A DNA stretch of 64,000 nucleotides, taken from contig NZ_CP139247.1 of the NCBI RefSeq assembly GCF_034087045.1, positions 8,256,844-8,320,843 of the forward strand, in the 5' to 3' direction. Both the position numbers and the translations under genes were made by a program. Positions 1-9,050 of the stretch are shown in pieces. The DNA is from Chitinophaga sancti (GTDB lineage Bacteria; Bacteroidota; Bacteroidia; Chitinophagales; Chitinophagaceae). Within the stretch, counting starts at the first letter, position 1, and each line of letters starts with the position of its first letter. Below the pieces are notes generated by a model, which saw only the letters and a program-made list of their open reading frames with translations, made no database searches and had not been told where the DNA came from.

Positions 1-1207
1 CACATCCGTCACGGGAAGTCCAAATTCTTTTCTTGCTACCACAAAAGACTACGGTGATTTTATTTTAGAGCTGGAACTCAAGCTCGATGCGGAAATGAAC
101 TATGGTATTCAATTCCGCTCGGAAAGCAAACCTGACTATAACAATGGTCGGGTACACGGTTACCAGATGGAAGTAGACCCTAGCGACAGGGCATGGAGTG
201 GTGGTGTATATGATGAAGCTCGTCGTGGTTGGCTCTATCCGCTGGACCTGAATCCAGGTGCGCAAAAGGCGTTCAAAAAAAGTGACTGGAATAAATATAG
301 AATAGAATGTCGTGGATCGGAGATCAGAACATGGATCAATGGCGTTGCCTGTGCACATGTGATCGACGACATGACATTAAAGGGTTTCATCGCCCTGCAG
401 GTGCACCAGATCTACAAGCCTGAAGACAAAGGCAAACAGATCCACTGGCGCAATATCCGCATATTAGAAAACCCGGATGCTTCACAATATTCTCCTTACG
501 ATAATATCTATGTGGTGAATAATGTTCCGAACACGGTGTCTCCACAGGAGCAGAAGAACGGGTATGCATTATTATGGGATGGCAAAACATCGAAAGGATG
601 GAGAAGAGTGAATAAACAAGACTTCCCCACCACCGGCTGGACTATGGAAGATGGTTTACTCACTATCCACCAGTCTACCGGCGATGAAGAAGGTTCTGGT
701 GGCGACATCATCACCGACAAACAATACGGTGCGTTCGATCTTGAGTTCGATTTCAAACTCACAGAAGGCGCTAACAGCGGTGTCAAATACTTTGTAAAAG
801 AAGACTACGATACCAAAGGAAAATCAGCCATAGGCCTGGAATTCCAGGTACTGGACGATGAGCGCCACCCGGATGCCAAACTGGGCCGCGATGGAGACAG
901 AACCCTGTCTTCTCTGTACGACCTGATCCCCAGGAAAAAGGATGCTAACCAGAATGCATTTAGAAAAATCGGTGAATGGAACCATGGCCGTGTCATTGTA
1001 TATCCAAATAATCATGTGGAACATTGGCTGAATGGCATAAAGATGGTAGCGTATGAAAGAGGGTCTAAAGAATTTAAAGACCTTGTAGCGATTTCTAAAT
1101 ACAAAAATTGGAATAACTTTGGTCTTTGGCCAGAAGGGCACATCTTACTCCAGGATCATGGTAATACTGTATCCTTTCGTAGCATAAAAATCAAAAATTT
1201 AAAATAG
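1..1207 (+). CDS. DUF1080 (3-keto-disaccharide hydrolase family) protein, 5'-truncated by the window edge
   Basis: The reading frame is open from base 2, so the gene begins upstream; an internal ATG at 95 is not the true start. The 401 visible residues hold two concanavalin-like DUF1080 domains: a first one missing its N-terminal part (motifs [35 protein letters not shown]) and a complete second one opening with [15 protein letters not shown] and closing with [19 protein letters not shown]. Family knowledge: these secreted or periplasmic proteins bind or cleave oxidised (3-keto) glycosides. A single-domain relative lies at 29537-30241 beside ThuA and Gfo/Idh genes, which supports a role in the same sugar pathway. 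The signal peptide, if any, is outside the window. The family call is firm; substrate unknown. Confidence 0.85.
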   Translation, partial: TSVTGSPNSFLATTKDYGDFILELELKLDAEMNYGIQFRSESKPDYNNGRVHGYQMEVDPSDRAWSGGVYDEARRGWLYPLDLNPGAQKAFKKSDWNKYRIECRGSEIRTWINGVACAHVIDDMTLKGFIALQVHQIYKPEDKGKQIHWRNIRILENPDASQYSPYDNIYVVNNVPNTVSPQEQKNGYALLWDGKTSKGWRRVNKQDFPTTGWTMEDGLLTIHQSTGDEEGSGGDIITDKQYGAFDLEFDFKLTEGANSGVKYFVKEDYDTKGKSAIGLEFQVLDDERHPDAKLGRDGDRTLSSLYDLIPRKKDANQNAFRKIGEWNHGRVIVYPNNHVEHWLNGIKMVAYERGSKEFKDLVAISKYKNWNNFGLWPEGHILLQDHGNTVSFRSIKIKNLK

Positions 1208-1235
1208 GTTAACAAGTTGCCTTTAATTATTAACC

Positions 1236-1243
1236 TAATTTTG
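1236..1243 (+). promoter_or_regulatory. Bacteroidota -7 element TAATTTTG
   Basis: TAATTTTG matches the consensus TAnnTTTG exactly. No good -33 TTTG lies 19-21 bases upstream (only GTTG, 16 bases away). It sits 28 bases after the DUF1080 stop and would start a transcript near 1250, exactly where the base-paired region at 1246-1436 begins. Confidence 0.4.
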
Positions 1244-1245
1244 CA

Positions 1246-1436
1246 GCGGGTATATTAAGCCGGAGTCGACTGTAAAGTGAAAATTTCAAATGAAACCGGG
1301 CTGGAGCTTAAACGATTGAGTAAACCAGCAAGCATTTGAAATGAATGGAGTTAAGCTGATAAATACCTGATTTTAATAAGTTTTCATTGTTCACTGTTCT
1401 ATATAAAACATTCCGATTCTTCGGAGTGTTTTTTTA
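1246..1436 (+). ncRNA. candidate structured small RNA (possibly 6S-like)
   Basis: Between the DUF1080 stop and the DUF885 start the sequence folds into one long interrupted rod: 1249-1253 with 1363-1367, 1258-1260 with 1355-1357, 1268-1271 with 1349-1352 (one G-U), a perfect 10-bp helix 1283-1292 with 1333-1342, and 1300-1304 with 1325-1329. An intrinsic terminator follows at 1407-1436, and a consensus -7 box sits at the expected place upstream. No ORF with a plausible start lies inside. A roughly 185-nt, rod-like RNA with its own promoter and terminator resembles 6S RNA in outline, but I recognise no 6S sequence signature. It could instead be the 3' UTR of the DUF1080 gene. Confidence 0.35.
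1407..1436 (+). terminator. intrinsic terminator
   Basis: Ten-base stem 1407-1416 / 1421-1430 (one G-U pair) with loop TTCT, followed by a run of T to 1436. It ends either the candidate RNA at 1246 or the DUF1080 transcript, and isolates the DUF885 gene. Confidence 0.8.
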
Positions 1437-1474
1437 TTTTACGCCAGTTTCCATCAACAAAATCTAAGTTAACA

Positions 1475-3220
1475 ATGCTGTTTAAAAAGCACTATCTCCT
1501 ACTGCCATCGATGCTGCTGGCAATGGCTTGTGGTCAGCCTGGCAAGAAATCCGGCAATGATGCCGATTCGCTGCACCACCTCGTCCAAAAATATTATGAT
1601 GACAGAATGGAACTGTTTCCACTGGAAGCAACCATGAATGGAGAACATCAGTATGATAGTCTCCTGCAAATTGACATCAGCGAACAGTTCCGTCATCGCA
1701 CCGATAGCTTTTACACCAGCTACTTAACAGCACTCAATGGTGTAGATACTGCAGGCCTTACGCCCAATGACCTGATCAGTTATCTCATGCTGCAACGCGA
1801 CCTCACCCTGAGCAAAGAGCGCCTGAAATTCCCTGATCATTACATGCCGTTTGATCAATTCAGTGGCCTTACCTTAATGCTCCCTTTACTAGGCTCTGGC
1901 GCCAGCGCTCAACCATTCAAAACTAATGACGACTACCGCCATTTCATGTCCCGCATGAAATCATTCTCTGAATGGGCAGACACAGCTATTGCAAACATGC
2001 GCAAAGGCATGGAAACAGGTGTCGTATTACCCAAAACACTGGTTGTGAAAATACTTCCACAACTGGCTGACATCGCTAAGAAAGACACCGGCAATGTTTT
2101 CTATGCACCCCTCAGAACCCTGAAGGATACTGCACTCGCTACTGCCTACAAAGCATGCATCGAACAGTATATCTTACCTTCTTATGCACGGCTGCACGAC
2201 TTTATCGAAAAAGAATACCTGCCCAAAGCACGCACTACCAGCGGTTATGGCGCACTGCCTAACGGTAAAGACTGGTACGCGCTCTATAGCAAATACTGGA
2301 CGACCACCAACTTCACACCTGACGAAATCTTTGCCATCGGTGAAAAAGAAGTAGCCCGCATCAAAGGTGAAATGGAAAAGGTAATGACGGAAACTGGCTG
2401 GAAAGGCGATCTGCCCTCCTTCTTTACGTACATCAGAACCGACAAAAAATTCAAGATCTTCTCTACCCCCAAACAAATCCTCGATAGCTTCGCAAGTATC
2501 AAAGACAGGATTATGCCAAAGGTAAAAGAACTGTATGGTCACCTGCCAAAGACACCTTTCGAAATCAGGCAGACAGAAGCTTTCCGGGCCGCCTCTGCCA
2601 GTGCGGAATACATGCAGGGTGCTGCAGATGGTTCAAGACCAGGTGTATTCTACGTACCCATTCTGAATGCAAAAGAATTTGGTTACACCGGTATGCAATG
2701 CCTGTTTCTGCACGAAGCAATACCCGGTCACCACTTCCAGATCTCTATTCAACAGGAGAACGATTCGTTGCCAAAATTCCGCAGATTTAACTGGATCGGG
2801 GCATATGGGGAAGGTTATGCACTATATTGCGAAAGCCTTGGTAAAGAGTTAGGAATATATACAGATCCGTACATGTATTTCGGTAGGTTGAGTGATGAAA
2901 TTCATCGCGCCATCAGACTCGTTGTGGATGTAGGTTTGCACTACAAAGGATGGACCCGTGAGCAAGCCATCAAGTATATGCTTGATTATGAACCAACAAG
3001 CGAACAGGAAGCCACTGCAGAAATTGAGCGTTATATGGCTTTGCCGGCACAGGCTTTGTCGTATAAAATAGGCGAAATGAAAATCCGCGAATTGAGGAAT
3101 AAGTATACTGCTGAGTTGGGAGATAAATTTAATATCAAAGATTTCCACGACGAATTGTTGAAAGATGGTTGTGTACCATTGGATGTGTTGGAAGAAAAGA
3201 TGGCGAGGAAATTCAAATAA
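1475..3220 (+). CDS. DUF885 family lipoprotein, putative zinc peptidase
   Basis: 581 residues. The N-terminus has a lysine-containing head, a hydrophobic core and a lipobox ending LLAMACG, so the mature protein is predicted to be lipid-anchored outside the inner membrane. The DUF885 signature HEAIPGHH lies at residues 413-420, an HExxxGH-like zinc site, followed by WIGAYGEGYALYCE, which normally supplies a further ligand and catalytic neighbours. Length fits the family (about 550-620 aa). DUF885 proteins are regarded as metallopeptidases, but the substrate is not known. The start ATG at 1475 gives a proper signal peptide. It appears monocistronic, set off by a terminator before it and a strong hairpin after it. 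Confidence 0.88.
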   Translation: MLFKKHYLLLPSMLLAMACGQPGKKSGNDADSLHHLVQKYYDDRMELFPLEATMNGEHQYDSLLQIDISEQFRHRTDSFYTSYLTALNGVDTAGLTPNDLISYLMLQRDLTLSKERLKFPDHYMPFDQFSGLTLMLPLLGSGASAQPFKTNDDYRHFMSRMKSFSEWADTAIANMRKGMETGVVLPKTLVVKILPQLADIAKKDTGNVFYAPLRTLKDTALATAYKACIEQYILPSYARLHDFIEKEYLPKARTTSGYGALPNGKDWYALYSKYWTTTNFTPDEIFAIGEKEVARIKGEMEKVMTETGWKGDLPSFFTYIRTDKKFKIFSTPKQILDSFASIKDRIMPKVKELYGHLPKTPFEIRQTEAFRAASASAEYMQGAADGSRPGVFYVPILNAKEFGYTGMQCLFLHEAIPGHHFQISIQQENDSLPKFRRFNWIGAYGEGYALYCESLGKELGIYTDPYMYFGRLSDEIHRAIRLVVDVGLHYKGWTREQAIKYMLDYEPTSEQEATAEIERYMALPAQALSYKIGEMKIRELRNKYTAELGDKFNIKDFHDELLKDGCVPLDVLEEKMARKFK

Positions 3221-3575
3221 TAACATTTTGCCCTTTGCAGATGCCATCATACTGCAAAGGGCAAACATTATGAAAAAATATATACACCATCAATTACTGT
3301 ACAGCTTCCTGATAATCCGGATTTAACAATAAAATATGTGTTCGCTTTGAGAAAAGATACTTAAATTTATAGTGGGAAATATATAATTACAGGGAACATC
3401 GGAACCACCAAGGTTTTAAGGAACGTTGCCATATCACTAAGAGACTCATCTATAACAAAAGCTATCTGCTCAACGCGCCTTTTACCATTTCACGTTACAA
3501 AAGATATTGCACGCTTGTGCCTTATAATTATCACTGAGAGAATAGGAATTTTTTAACTTTTAAGCTGCCAGTACT
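3221..3575. other. non-coding stretch between DUF885 and MmcQ genes
   Basis: Begins with the long hairpin at 3227-3265. The rest (3266-3575) is AT-rich and holds no ORF with coding character on either strand, no tRNA-like fold and no convincing TTTG/TAnnTTTG pair that I can see. It presumably contains the promoter of the MmcQ-family gene. Confidence 0.5.
3227..3265 (+). terminator. long hairpin after DUF885 gene
   Basis: Fourteen-base stem 3227-3240 / 3252-3265 with an 11-base loop, seven bases after the stop codon. There is no T-run on the plus strand behind it, so it may stabilise or process the 3' end rather than act as a classical terminator. Confidence 0.5.
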
Positions 3576-3929
3576 ATGTTTGACATGACCCTTAATTACT
3601 GCCTTGCTTTCCCTGCCGTAGTGCGGGAAGATAAGTGGGATGATGATGTACGGTTTTCCGTAGGTGAAAAGCTTTTCTGCATGATCTCTAAAACTTTTCC
3701 ACATCAGGTATCCCTGAAGTGCAGGCTGGAAGATTTCCATCGCCTCATTTCCCAACCAGGTATCGTACCGGCGCCATATTTGGCCCGTTATCACTGGGTA
3801 CAGATCAAACAATTGGAAACTTTGCCAGTTCCCGAATTACAGTCTTTATTACAGAATGCCTACGATCTGGTAGTGAATTCATTACCTCCGGAAGAAAGGG
3901 CGCAGATATTGCGTGAGCAAAGGGTATAG
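3576..3929 (+). CDS. MmcQ/YjbR family protein
   Basis: 117 residues, the usual length for the MmcQ/YjbR (DUF419, CyaY-like fold) family. Family features are visible: N-terminal YCLAFPAVVRED, central VGEKLFCMIS, the basic-aromatic stretch SLKCRLEDFHRLISQPG, and the C-terminal segment RYHWVQIKQL, followed by the helix with LQNAYDLVVNSLPP. Family members are small cytosolic proteins sometimes called DNA-binding; no enzymatic activity is established. Start ATG 3576 gives MFDMTLNY; the second ATG at 3585 is equally possible. Followed by a good terminator; no operon partner. Confidence 0.85.
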   Translation: MFDMTLNYCLAFPAVVREDKWDDDVRFSVGEKLFCMISKTFPHQVSLKCRLEDFHRLISQPGIVPAPYLARYHWVQIKQLETLPVPELQSLLQNAYDLVVNSLPPEERAQILREQRV

Positions 3930-4009
3930 CACCCCTGGATTTTTTGTGGTAGGAAGGTTTGCGCCTGACGCTGGCAGCGTTAAGGACTTCTAATTACCCT
4001 GAAAATATT

Positions 4010-4044
4010 AAAAGCTTTTACCCAATCAGGTAAAAGCTTTTTTA
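4010..4044 (+). terminator. intrinsic terminator after MmcQ-family gene
   Basis: Perfect 13-base stem 4010-4022 / 4029-4041 with loop CAATCA and a T-run. Because the stem starts with A residues it can also act on the minus strand, where the TauE gene ends at 4073. Confidence 0.85.
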
Positions 4045-4072
4045 TTTGGTGGGTGGCCAAAGGCCGACATTT

Positions 4073-4852
4073 TTAAAAGAAGACAGTGTAGATGATATCA
4101 TACAACCCAAACACGATCAGCGTACACGCAAATACTTTTTCAAGTAATGGTGATTTCATTTTCACCGCTGTTTTCGCTCCTAAATAAGAAGAGGGTATCG
4201 CCGTAAGCGCCAGTAAAAGCGCCACATTCCAGTCAATATGACCCAGGTACCAGTGCATGATGGCCCCGGGTATGGATAAGATCGCAGATAAAACGATGGA
4301 ACATGCCAGCGCCTGCTTTATAGGCATTTTTAACCGCTTAATAAAGAAGCTACTAAACAACACCCCGCCCGCGTTCGCCAATAAACCGGATAATAAACCA
4401 ATACCTATTGCCGCCACGATCATTAACCCGGTATGAAACGCTTCTTTTTCAGCAACTTCTTCAGATTTCTTTCTTAAAAATGAAATCAACAACGTCGTAC
4501 CGATTCCCATGATGAATAAAGCGGTAAAGATCATCAATGTTTCACCCTTTAGGTAATGGCTAAAATAAGCCCCTAATACCGTAGCAGGCACGCCAAATAT
4601 TGCCCCTAATCCAATCACTCTTTTATCGAAAAGCTTTTCCTTGCTGTAAACCGCCGTTGCAGATATCGTACTGGTAATTGCCGCGGGTAATGGAGAGGCC
4701 AGCGCATAAAAGGGGTTGATGCCGGCAAAGATCTGTAATGCCGGCGTACTCACCGCACTTCCTCCTTTGCCTAGTAAACCGGAAAGATAGCCCACGATCA
4801 ATCCGATGGATAATATTACCCAATAATCAGTCTGTTGAAATAACGCAATCAT
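4073..4852 (-). CDS. TauE/SafE family membrane permease
   Basis: About 259 residues from ATG at 4852; a GTG at 4867 in frame would add five residues. The sequence is almost wholly hydrophobic with around eight predicted membrane spans and the family hallmark of repeated small-residue motifs: VGYLSGLLGKGGSAVSTPAL near the N-terminus and GLLSGLLANAGGVLFSSFF in the second half, matching the internal duplication of the TauE/SafE (DUF81) family. These proteins export sulfite, sulfonates or related anions across the inner membrane. No sulfur gene lies nearby, so the substrate is open. Convergent with the MmcQ gene and 340 bases downstream of eboF, probably a separate unit. Confidence 0.85.
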   Translation of the reverse strand: MIALFQQTDYWVILSIGLIVGYLSGLLGKGGSAVSTPALQIFAGINPFYALASPLPAAITSTISATAVYSKEKLFDKRVIGLGAIFGVPATVLGAYFSHYLKGETLMIFTALFIMGIGTTLLISFLRKKSEEVAEKEAFHTGLMIVAAIGIGLLSGLLANAGGVLFSSFFIKRLKMPIKQALACSIVLSAILSIPGAIMHWYLGHIDWNVALLLALTAIPSSYLGAKTAVKMKSPLLEKVFACTLIVFGLYDIIYTVFF

Positions 4853-5207
4853 ATACAGGTTAGACACACACGTGCCGGTTGGCAGGTAGTCGGTTGGTTT
4901 TGATGAATTTCCTTTTTAGCAAAAATAAGTGTCGCGGACAAGCCAAAAGTACAGTGTTGGCGGAGGTTCAACAAAATAATCAGGGTATTAGGTCATTACT
5001 AAAAGTTATGGGATATAACTTTATGTTATGATTCTGACTGTCGTGAGTTTAAGGGGGAATAGCCTACCAAGTCTAGGAAATATAGGAAATCAGGGGATTA
5101 GCTAAAATAATCCCCTGACACCAATTTTATTGATTACAAAGTTCATTTTCGTTTGTGAAACCTGCTATTCAAAATACAGATTTCTGCTCTTTCTATGATT
5201 GCTCGCT
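4853..5207. other. non-coding stretch between eboF and the TauE gene
   Basis: Holds the hairpin at 5090-5118 close to the eboF end and otherwise AT-rich sequence presumed to carry the promoter of the TauE/SafE gene. No credible ORF or RNA gene seen on either strand. Confidence 0.5.
5090..5118 (-). terminator. hairpin downstream of eboF
   Basis: Perfect 11-base stem 5090-5100 / 5108-5118 with a seven-base loop. On the minus strand it is followed by a pyrimidine-rich but not pure-T stretch. It lies 90 bases after the eboF stop and is the likely end of the ebo transcript. Confidence 0.45.
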
Positions 5208-6572
5208 CTATTGCATCGTTTTCCAGATCACATCATAAATATCAACCGCCGTTACCGCATTCGTCTCCTCCCCTTTCGCCGTTATTAATACCGGGTGATA
5301 CTGACTATCTTCCGAAATTCGCCCATGAGCCCCCTTAATTAATGTCGCATCCAGCGGAATCACATTCATCAGGTACCGGAAACCTAATTTCTTTTTTAAC
5401 AGCTTAAAACCTGCCTTTAATTTGATCAACGGATCTGCAGGGTTCATAAACATCTCTACCGGGTCATACCCTGGCTTACGATGAATATCTACCAACCTGG
5501 CAAAATCCGGCGCCTTCGCATCGTTCAGCCAATAATAGTAAGTAAACCAGCTATTTGTATCTGCTACCAACACGAACTCTCCACTACGTGCATGGTGCAT
5601 ATTGTGTGCTCGCTTGCCTTCGCGGTCCAATACCAGTTGTACACCAGGTATGTTTTCCACAATCGCCCTTACCTTCTTATATACCGAAGGATCATTTATA
5701 TACACATGGGCAATCTGGTGATCCGCTACCACAAATGCTTTCGATGCCCCTGCATCCAGCAACTCCAAACCACGTTCTTCTCTCACCGCTATCAAACCTT
5801 CCTGCCGGAAAATGCGGTTCAGATGAATAGGGTTATTCACATTCGTAATTCCATATTCTGAGAGAATGATCACACGGGTATCCTTCTTTTCATAATGATT
5901 CACAAGCTGTTTCACCACCTCATCTACCTCGCGCAATTCTTTGCTGATGCGATTCAGATCCTGCCCGAATTTTTGTAGACAATAATCCAGGTGTGGCAGG
6001 TAGATCAATGTCAATGTAGGATTATACATATCATCCGTCATCACCGATGCATCTGCAATCCACTGGGTCGATTTAATATTCGCACCCGGTCCCCAGAACT
6101 GAAACAGCGGAAATGTACCTAGCTCTTTTTGCAAATGATCACGCAGTGATGATGGATGTGCATAACAGTCCGGCGCCTTACGGCCATCAGCTAAATACTG
6201 CGGACGTGGCGTCACAGAATAATCTGCACTGGAATACATGTTGTACCACCAGAACATTTTGGAAACAGTGAAGGAAGGATCTATCTTCCTCGCCCTTTCC
6301 CATATCTTCGGTGCATCTACCAGCTTATTTGATTGTTTCCAGAACTTGATTTCACAATCCTGACGGTCATACCAGCCGTTACCGACTATGCCATGCTCCG
6401 CAGGCCATTGTCCGGTGACATAAGTACTCTGTACCGCTGTGGTGACTGCAGGCACCATAGGTTTAATTGTGCGTAACTGATGCTGCTGTACATAGCCCTT
6501 TAAAAAAGGGGTGTGTTCTCCAATCAGGGAGGAGGAGAGACCTACGACGTCAATAACAACTGTCTTTTTCAT
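5208..6572 (-). CDS. eboF: EboF-like alkaline phosphatase / nucleotide pyrophosphatase family protein
   Basis: 454 residues of the type I phosphodiesterase/nucleotide pyrophosphatase fold. Visible active-site pattern: metal aspartate D8 in VIDVVGLS, candidate nucleophile threonine T44/T45 in PAVTTAVQSTYVTG, followed by WPAEHGIVGNGW; later metal motifs include LPHLDYCLQKFGQD, LSEYGITNV, ARSGEFVLVAD and GAHGRI. No signal peptide is seen, so it is probably cytosolic. Last gene of the ebo cluster; eboE ends 40 bases upstream. In cyanobacteria the ebo cluster is needed to move a scytonemin precursor to the periplasm; the exact reaction of EboF is not known. The family and cluster assignment are firm, the substrate is not. 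Confidence 0.85.
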   Translation of the reverse strand: MKKTVVIDVVGLSSSLIGEHTPFLKGYVQQHQLRTIKPMVPAVTTAVQSTYVTGQWPAEHGIVGNGWYDRQDCEIKFWKQSNKLVDAPKIWERARKIDPSFTVSKMFWWYNMYSSADYSVTPRPQYLADGRKAPDCYAHPSSLRDHLQKELGTFPLFQFWGPGANIKSTQWIADASVMTDDMYNPTLTLIYLPHLDYCLQKFGQDLNRISKELREVDEVVKQLVNHYEKKDTRVIILSEYGITNVNNPIHLNRIFRQEGLIAVREERGLELLDAGASKAFVVADHQIAHVYINDPSVYKKVRAIVENIPGVQLVLDREGKRAHNMHHARSGEFVLVADTNSWFTYYYWLNDAKAPDFARLVDIHRKPGYDPVEMFMNPADPLIKLKAGFKLLKKKLGFRYLMNVIPLDATLIKGAHGRISEDSQYHPVLITAKGEETNAVTAVDIYDVIWKTMQ

Positions 6573-6612
6573 GATCGTTGTGCCATTCTTAGGATATAAT
6601 TGGTGCTCAAAT

Positions 6613-7830
6613 CTAGCCTTCCATTTTCAGAATTCCAAGCTGTTGCATCACCCAGCCCAATTCGCGCGAAACTGATTGATCCATTGGCAGTTTCAATGCT
6701 GCCGGCAATACCCCCCATGTGTAGGTTTCCACCTCCATATGCTGCGTAAATAACTGTTCTCGTTGCAAGGCCAATACTTCACGAATATCAGACTGTGTAG
6801 AATATAGTAACTCGTAGTGTTCTAAAAATACCGGTACATGGAAGTGAGATCGCCACTCCACTACATCCTTATTGCTCGCATCTGCCAGTGCCTGTGGTAA
6901 GTCAGGATAATGCAGAAAATCACCGTTCGATTTTCGCGCAATGACCTGGTGTAAATAAGTCGGTTCGTTGAATGCACTGAATGCCTGCGCCACCGCTTCT
7001 CTTTCTTCAGGAACTGCTGGCATAGTGGCTTTCAGCGCTGCACTGATTTGTAATTTACCAACTTTCAGGCCATACTCGTGCAACTTACTTAATACAAATG
7101 CAGGCGACTCATATACCAATGCAAAGTGGCATACGTCATAGCATAATTGAATATGCCTTTTTATAGTAGCACCAGCTTCTTTTTCTGTCATATCAAACTG
7201 GTCCAGCAGATAGTTAATACCCAATGGCATCAGGTAAGCAAAGTACCAGTCAATATACTCCTGGATATTCTCCATCAATCCATCCGGCTCCGGTTCTATA
7301 TCCAGGTGCATCAAAGGACCACCTGCGCGATGTATACGTGCTAACTGACCCAATACCTGCAACATATTTAACGTGGCCGTTTCCATCGCCGCTTCTGTAT
7401 CATCATGCCATAGTTTGTACGACAAGGGCGCAGTAGAAATACCACCTTCCATATCTGCCGGCAACAAAGCAGCGAGAATACGGAAAAGGCGAGCAGTATA
7501 ATCCACTCTGTCCGAAGTGGTCCAGTCAGGTGTATGTACCTGGTCTTTTACCACGGTATGATGAAAGCCCCCGTATGGAAAACCATTCATCGTAAATAAA
7601 TAGCACCCCTGTTCTTTCAGCCATTGCTTGAAAGCCAGCAGGTTAGTTTCTTTAGACAGCTCTAAACTCGCCGTGTTGGCAAGACGCAGACCAATGCCAA
7701 AAGGTTTATCAGGCGATACACTTGCTTTAATAGATGGAATATATTGTTGCAATTGCGCGAAATGATCTGGCCAGGTTTCACCCGGGTGAATATTCGTGCA
7801 ATAGGAAAGATGACCTGTAACTGTTTGCAT
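6613..7830 (-). CDS. eboE: EboE-like metabolite traffic protein (xylose-isomerase-like TIM barrel)
   Basis: 405 residues from ATG 7830 (MQTVTGHLSYCTNIHPG), the start that matches the conserved EboE N-terminus and leaves an 11-base gap to the eboD stop; a longer frame back to 7938 would overlap eboD and is not convincing. Recognisable features: NIHPGETWPDHFAQL, the GIGLRLAN strand, YLFTMNGFPYGGFHH, MHLDIEPEPDG and QLCYDVCHFAL, fitting a TIM barrel with acidic and histidine metal ligands. EboE proteins belong to the sugar-isomerase/AP-endonuclease superfamily; activity unproven. Tight spacing to eboD implies one transcript. Confidence 0.87.
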   Translation of the reverse strand: MQTVTGHLSYCTNIHPGETWPDHFAQLQQYIPSIKASVSPDKPFGIGLRLANTASLELSKETNLLAFKQWLKEQGCYLFTMNGFPYGGFHHTVVKDQVHTPDWTTSDRVDYTARLFRILAALLPADMEGGISTAPLSYKLWHDDTEAAMETATLNMLQVLGQLARIHRAGGPLMHLDIEPEPDGLMENIQEYIDWYFAYLMPLGINYLLDQFDMTEKEAGATIKRHIQLCYDVCHFALVYESPAFVLSKLHEYGLKVGKLQISAALKATMPAVPEEREAVAQAFSAFNEPTYLHQVIARKSNGDFLHYPDLPQALADASNKDVVEWRSHFHVPVFLEHYELLYSTQSDIREVLALQREQLFTQHMEVETYTWGVLPAALKLPMDQSVSRELGWVMQQLGILKMEG

Positions 7831-7841
7831 GAAAATAGGTT

Positions 7842-8996
7842 TTAAGAAAGCGATTTGACTGTCTCTACAGCTTTGTCTAAAAGTGTCAGATCCATCACAT
7901 GAACTTCTGCTGCCACCCCGATGCCTTTTAACAGACAAATGGTGAGTCTGCCGCCAAGGTGTTCTCTGAACTCTTCCAATCCCTTGATCACCGGCGAAGG
8001 AACACCTTCTTTATGCTCCATTAACGGGTGGTACACCGGCAAATGTAACTGCTGCAATAACTTTACTATCCGCAAAGCAGATGCCTGATCCAGCCAACCC
8101 AGCAATGAAGCATAGACACTGTCTACTGCCATTCCAATGGAAACAGCTTCTCCATGGCGCAATTCGAAATTAGATAACTGTTCCAGTTTGTGCGCACTCC
8201 AGTGACCAAAATCCAATGGCCTGGAAGAACCACTTTCAAATGGATCGCCCGCACCACCAATGTGCGCCATGTGTAAGGCAGCACAACGGTATACCAGTTC
8301 CTGCATGAGCGGAAGATCTCCGTTTGCCAGCGCTGTAGCGTTCGCTTCCAGCCATTCAAAGAAAGGTGCATCTTTGATCAGTGCTACTTTTACAGCTTCA
8401 GCAATACCTGCCCGCCAGTCTTTCGGATCCAGCGTTGTAAGCAGATGCGCATCGTTGAATACGGCTGCTGGTGGTGCAAAGGTGCCCAGGAAGTTCTTCT
8501 TCCCTTTGTAGTTAATACCATTCTTGACACCAACCCCTGAATCGTTCTGTGATAACACGGTGCCTGGTATACGAATATGACGTACCCCCCGGTGAGATAC
8601 AGCAGCTGCAAACCCTACCAGGTCCAGTACGGCGCCACCACCAATGCCGATTACAAATGAATGGCGGTCGATGGAATACTGATCGATCGCGTCCACCAGG
8701 CTATAAAATAACGGCATGTCGTTCTTTACAGCTTCGCCACCAGGAATAACAAGGATGTTGCCTGCAAGTTCAAAACCTTTCACGGTTTCGCAATAATGTT
8801 TGATTTGTATAGGAAGGTTCGGATGATGTTTGATCAATCCTTCATCAGCAATAACCAGTAAGCGCTTGCTAAGATTGTTCGCGGCCTGGGATTCCAGGTA
8901 GTTCTTAAGCAGTGGGTTCCCTGAGTCAAAGAGATGGGTTGTAAAGAATACCTCGTAGGTATATGGAACACTGAATGTCTGTTGAATAACGTGCAT
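7842..8996 (-). CDS. eboD: EboD-like sugar phosphate cyclase (3-dehydroquinate synthase family)
   Basis: 384 residues from ATG 8996 (MHVIQQTFSVPYTYEVFFT); in-frame upstream codons to 9047 look non-coding. NAD-binding motif GIGGGAVLDLVGFAA, then RIPGTVLSQNDSGVGVKNGIN, and metal ligands in GIAEAVKVALI, DFGHWSAHKLEQ and RHGEAVSIGMA. The region around SQNDSGVGVKNGIN departs from true dehydroquinate synthase (usually QVDSSVGGKT) and is closer to the 2-epi-5-epi-valiolone-synthase side of the sugar phosphate cyclase superfamily. It therefore probably makes a cyclitol rather than serving the shikimate pathway. It lies in the ebo cluster, preceded by a hairpin at 9051-9083 that may set its expression apart from eboABC. 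Confidence 0.87.
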   Translation of the reverse strand: MHVIQQTFSVPYTYEVFFTTHLFDSGNPLLKNYLESQAANNLSKRLLVIADEGLIKHHPNLPIQIKHYCETVKGFELAGNILVIPGGEAVKNDMPLFYSLVDAIDQYSIDRHSFVIGIGGGAVLDLVGFAAAVSHRGVRHIRIPGTVLSQNDSGVGVKNGINYKGKKNFLGTFAPPAAVFNDAHLLTTLDPKDWRAGIAEAVKVALIKDAPFFEWLEANATALANGDLPLMQELVYRCAALHMAHIGGAGDPFESGSSRPLDFGHWSAHKLEQLSNFELRHGEAVSIGMAVDSVYASLLGWLDQASALRIVKLLQQLHLPVYHPLMEHKEGVPSPVIKGLEEFREHLGGRLTICLLKGIGVAAEVHVMDLTLLDKAVETVKSLS

Positions 8997-9050
8997 AGCT
9001 ATGATTGTGTGCTCATCAAATAATAAAAGCCGTTTTAAAAGTAGCATGAA

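Noticed and set aside
824..1141. Antisense frames inside the DUF1080 gene and similar shadow frames across the window
   Set aside because: They lie opposite or out of frame with clear genes and show no family features, starts or regulatory signals.
7831..7938. Longer N-terminus of EboE overlapping eboD
   Set aside because: The added residues are basic and unlike the family; ATG 7830 matches the conserved EboE start and normal gene spacing.
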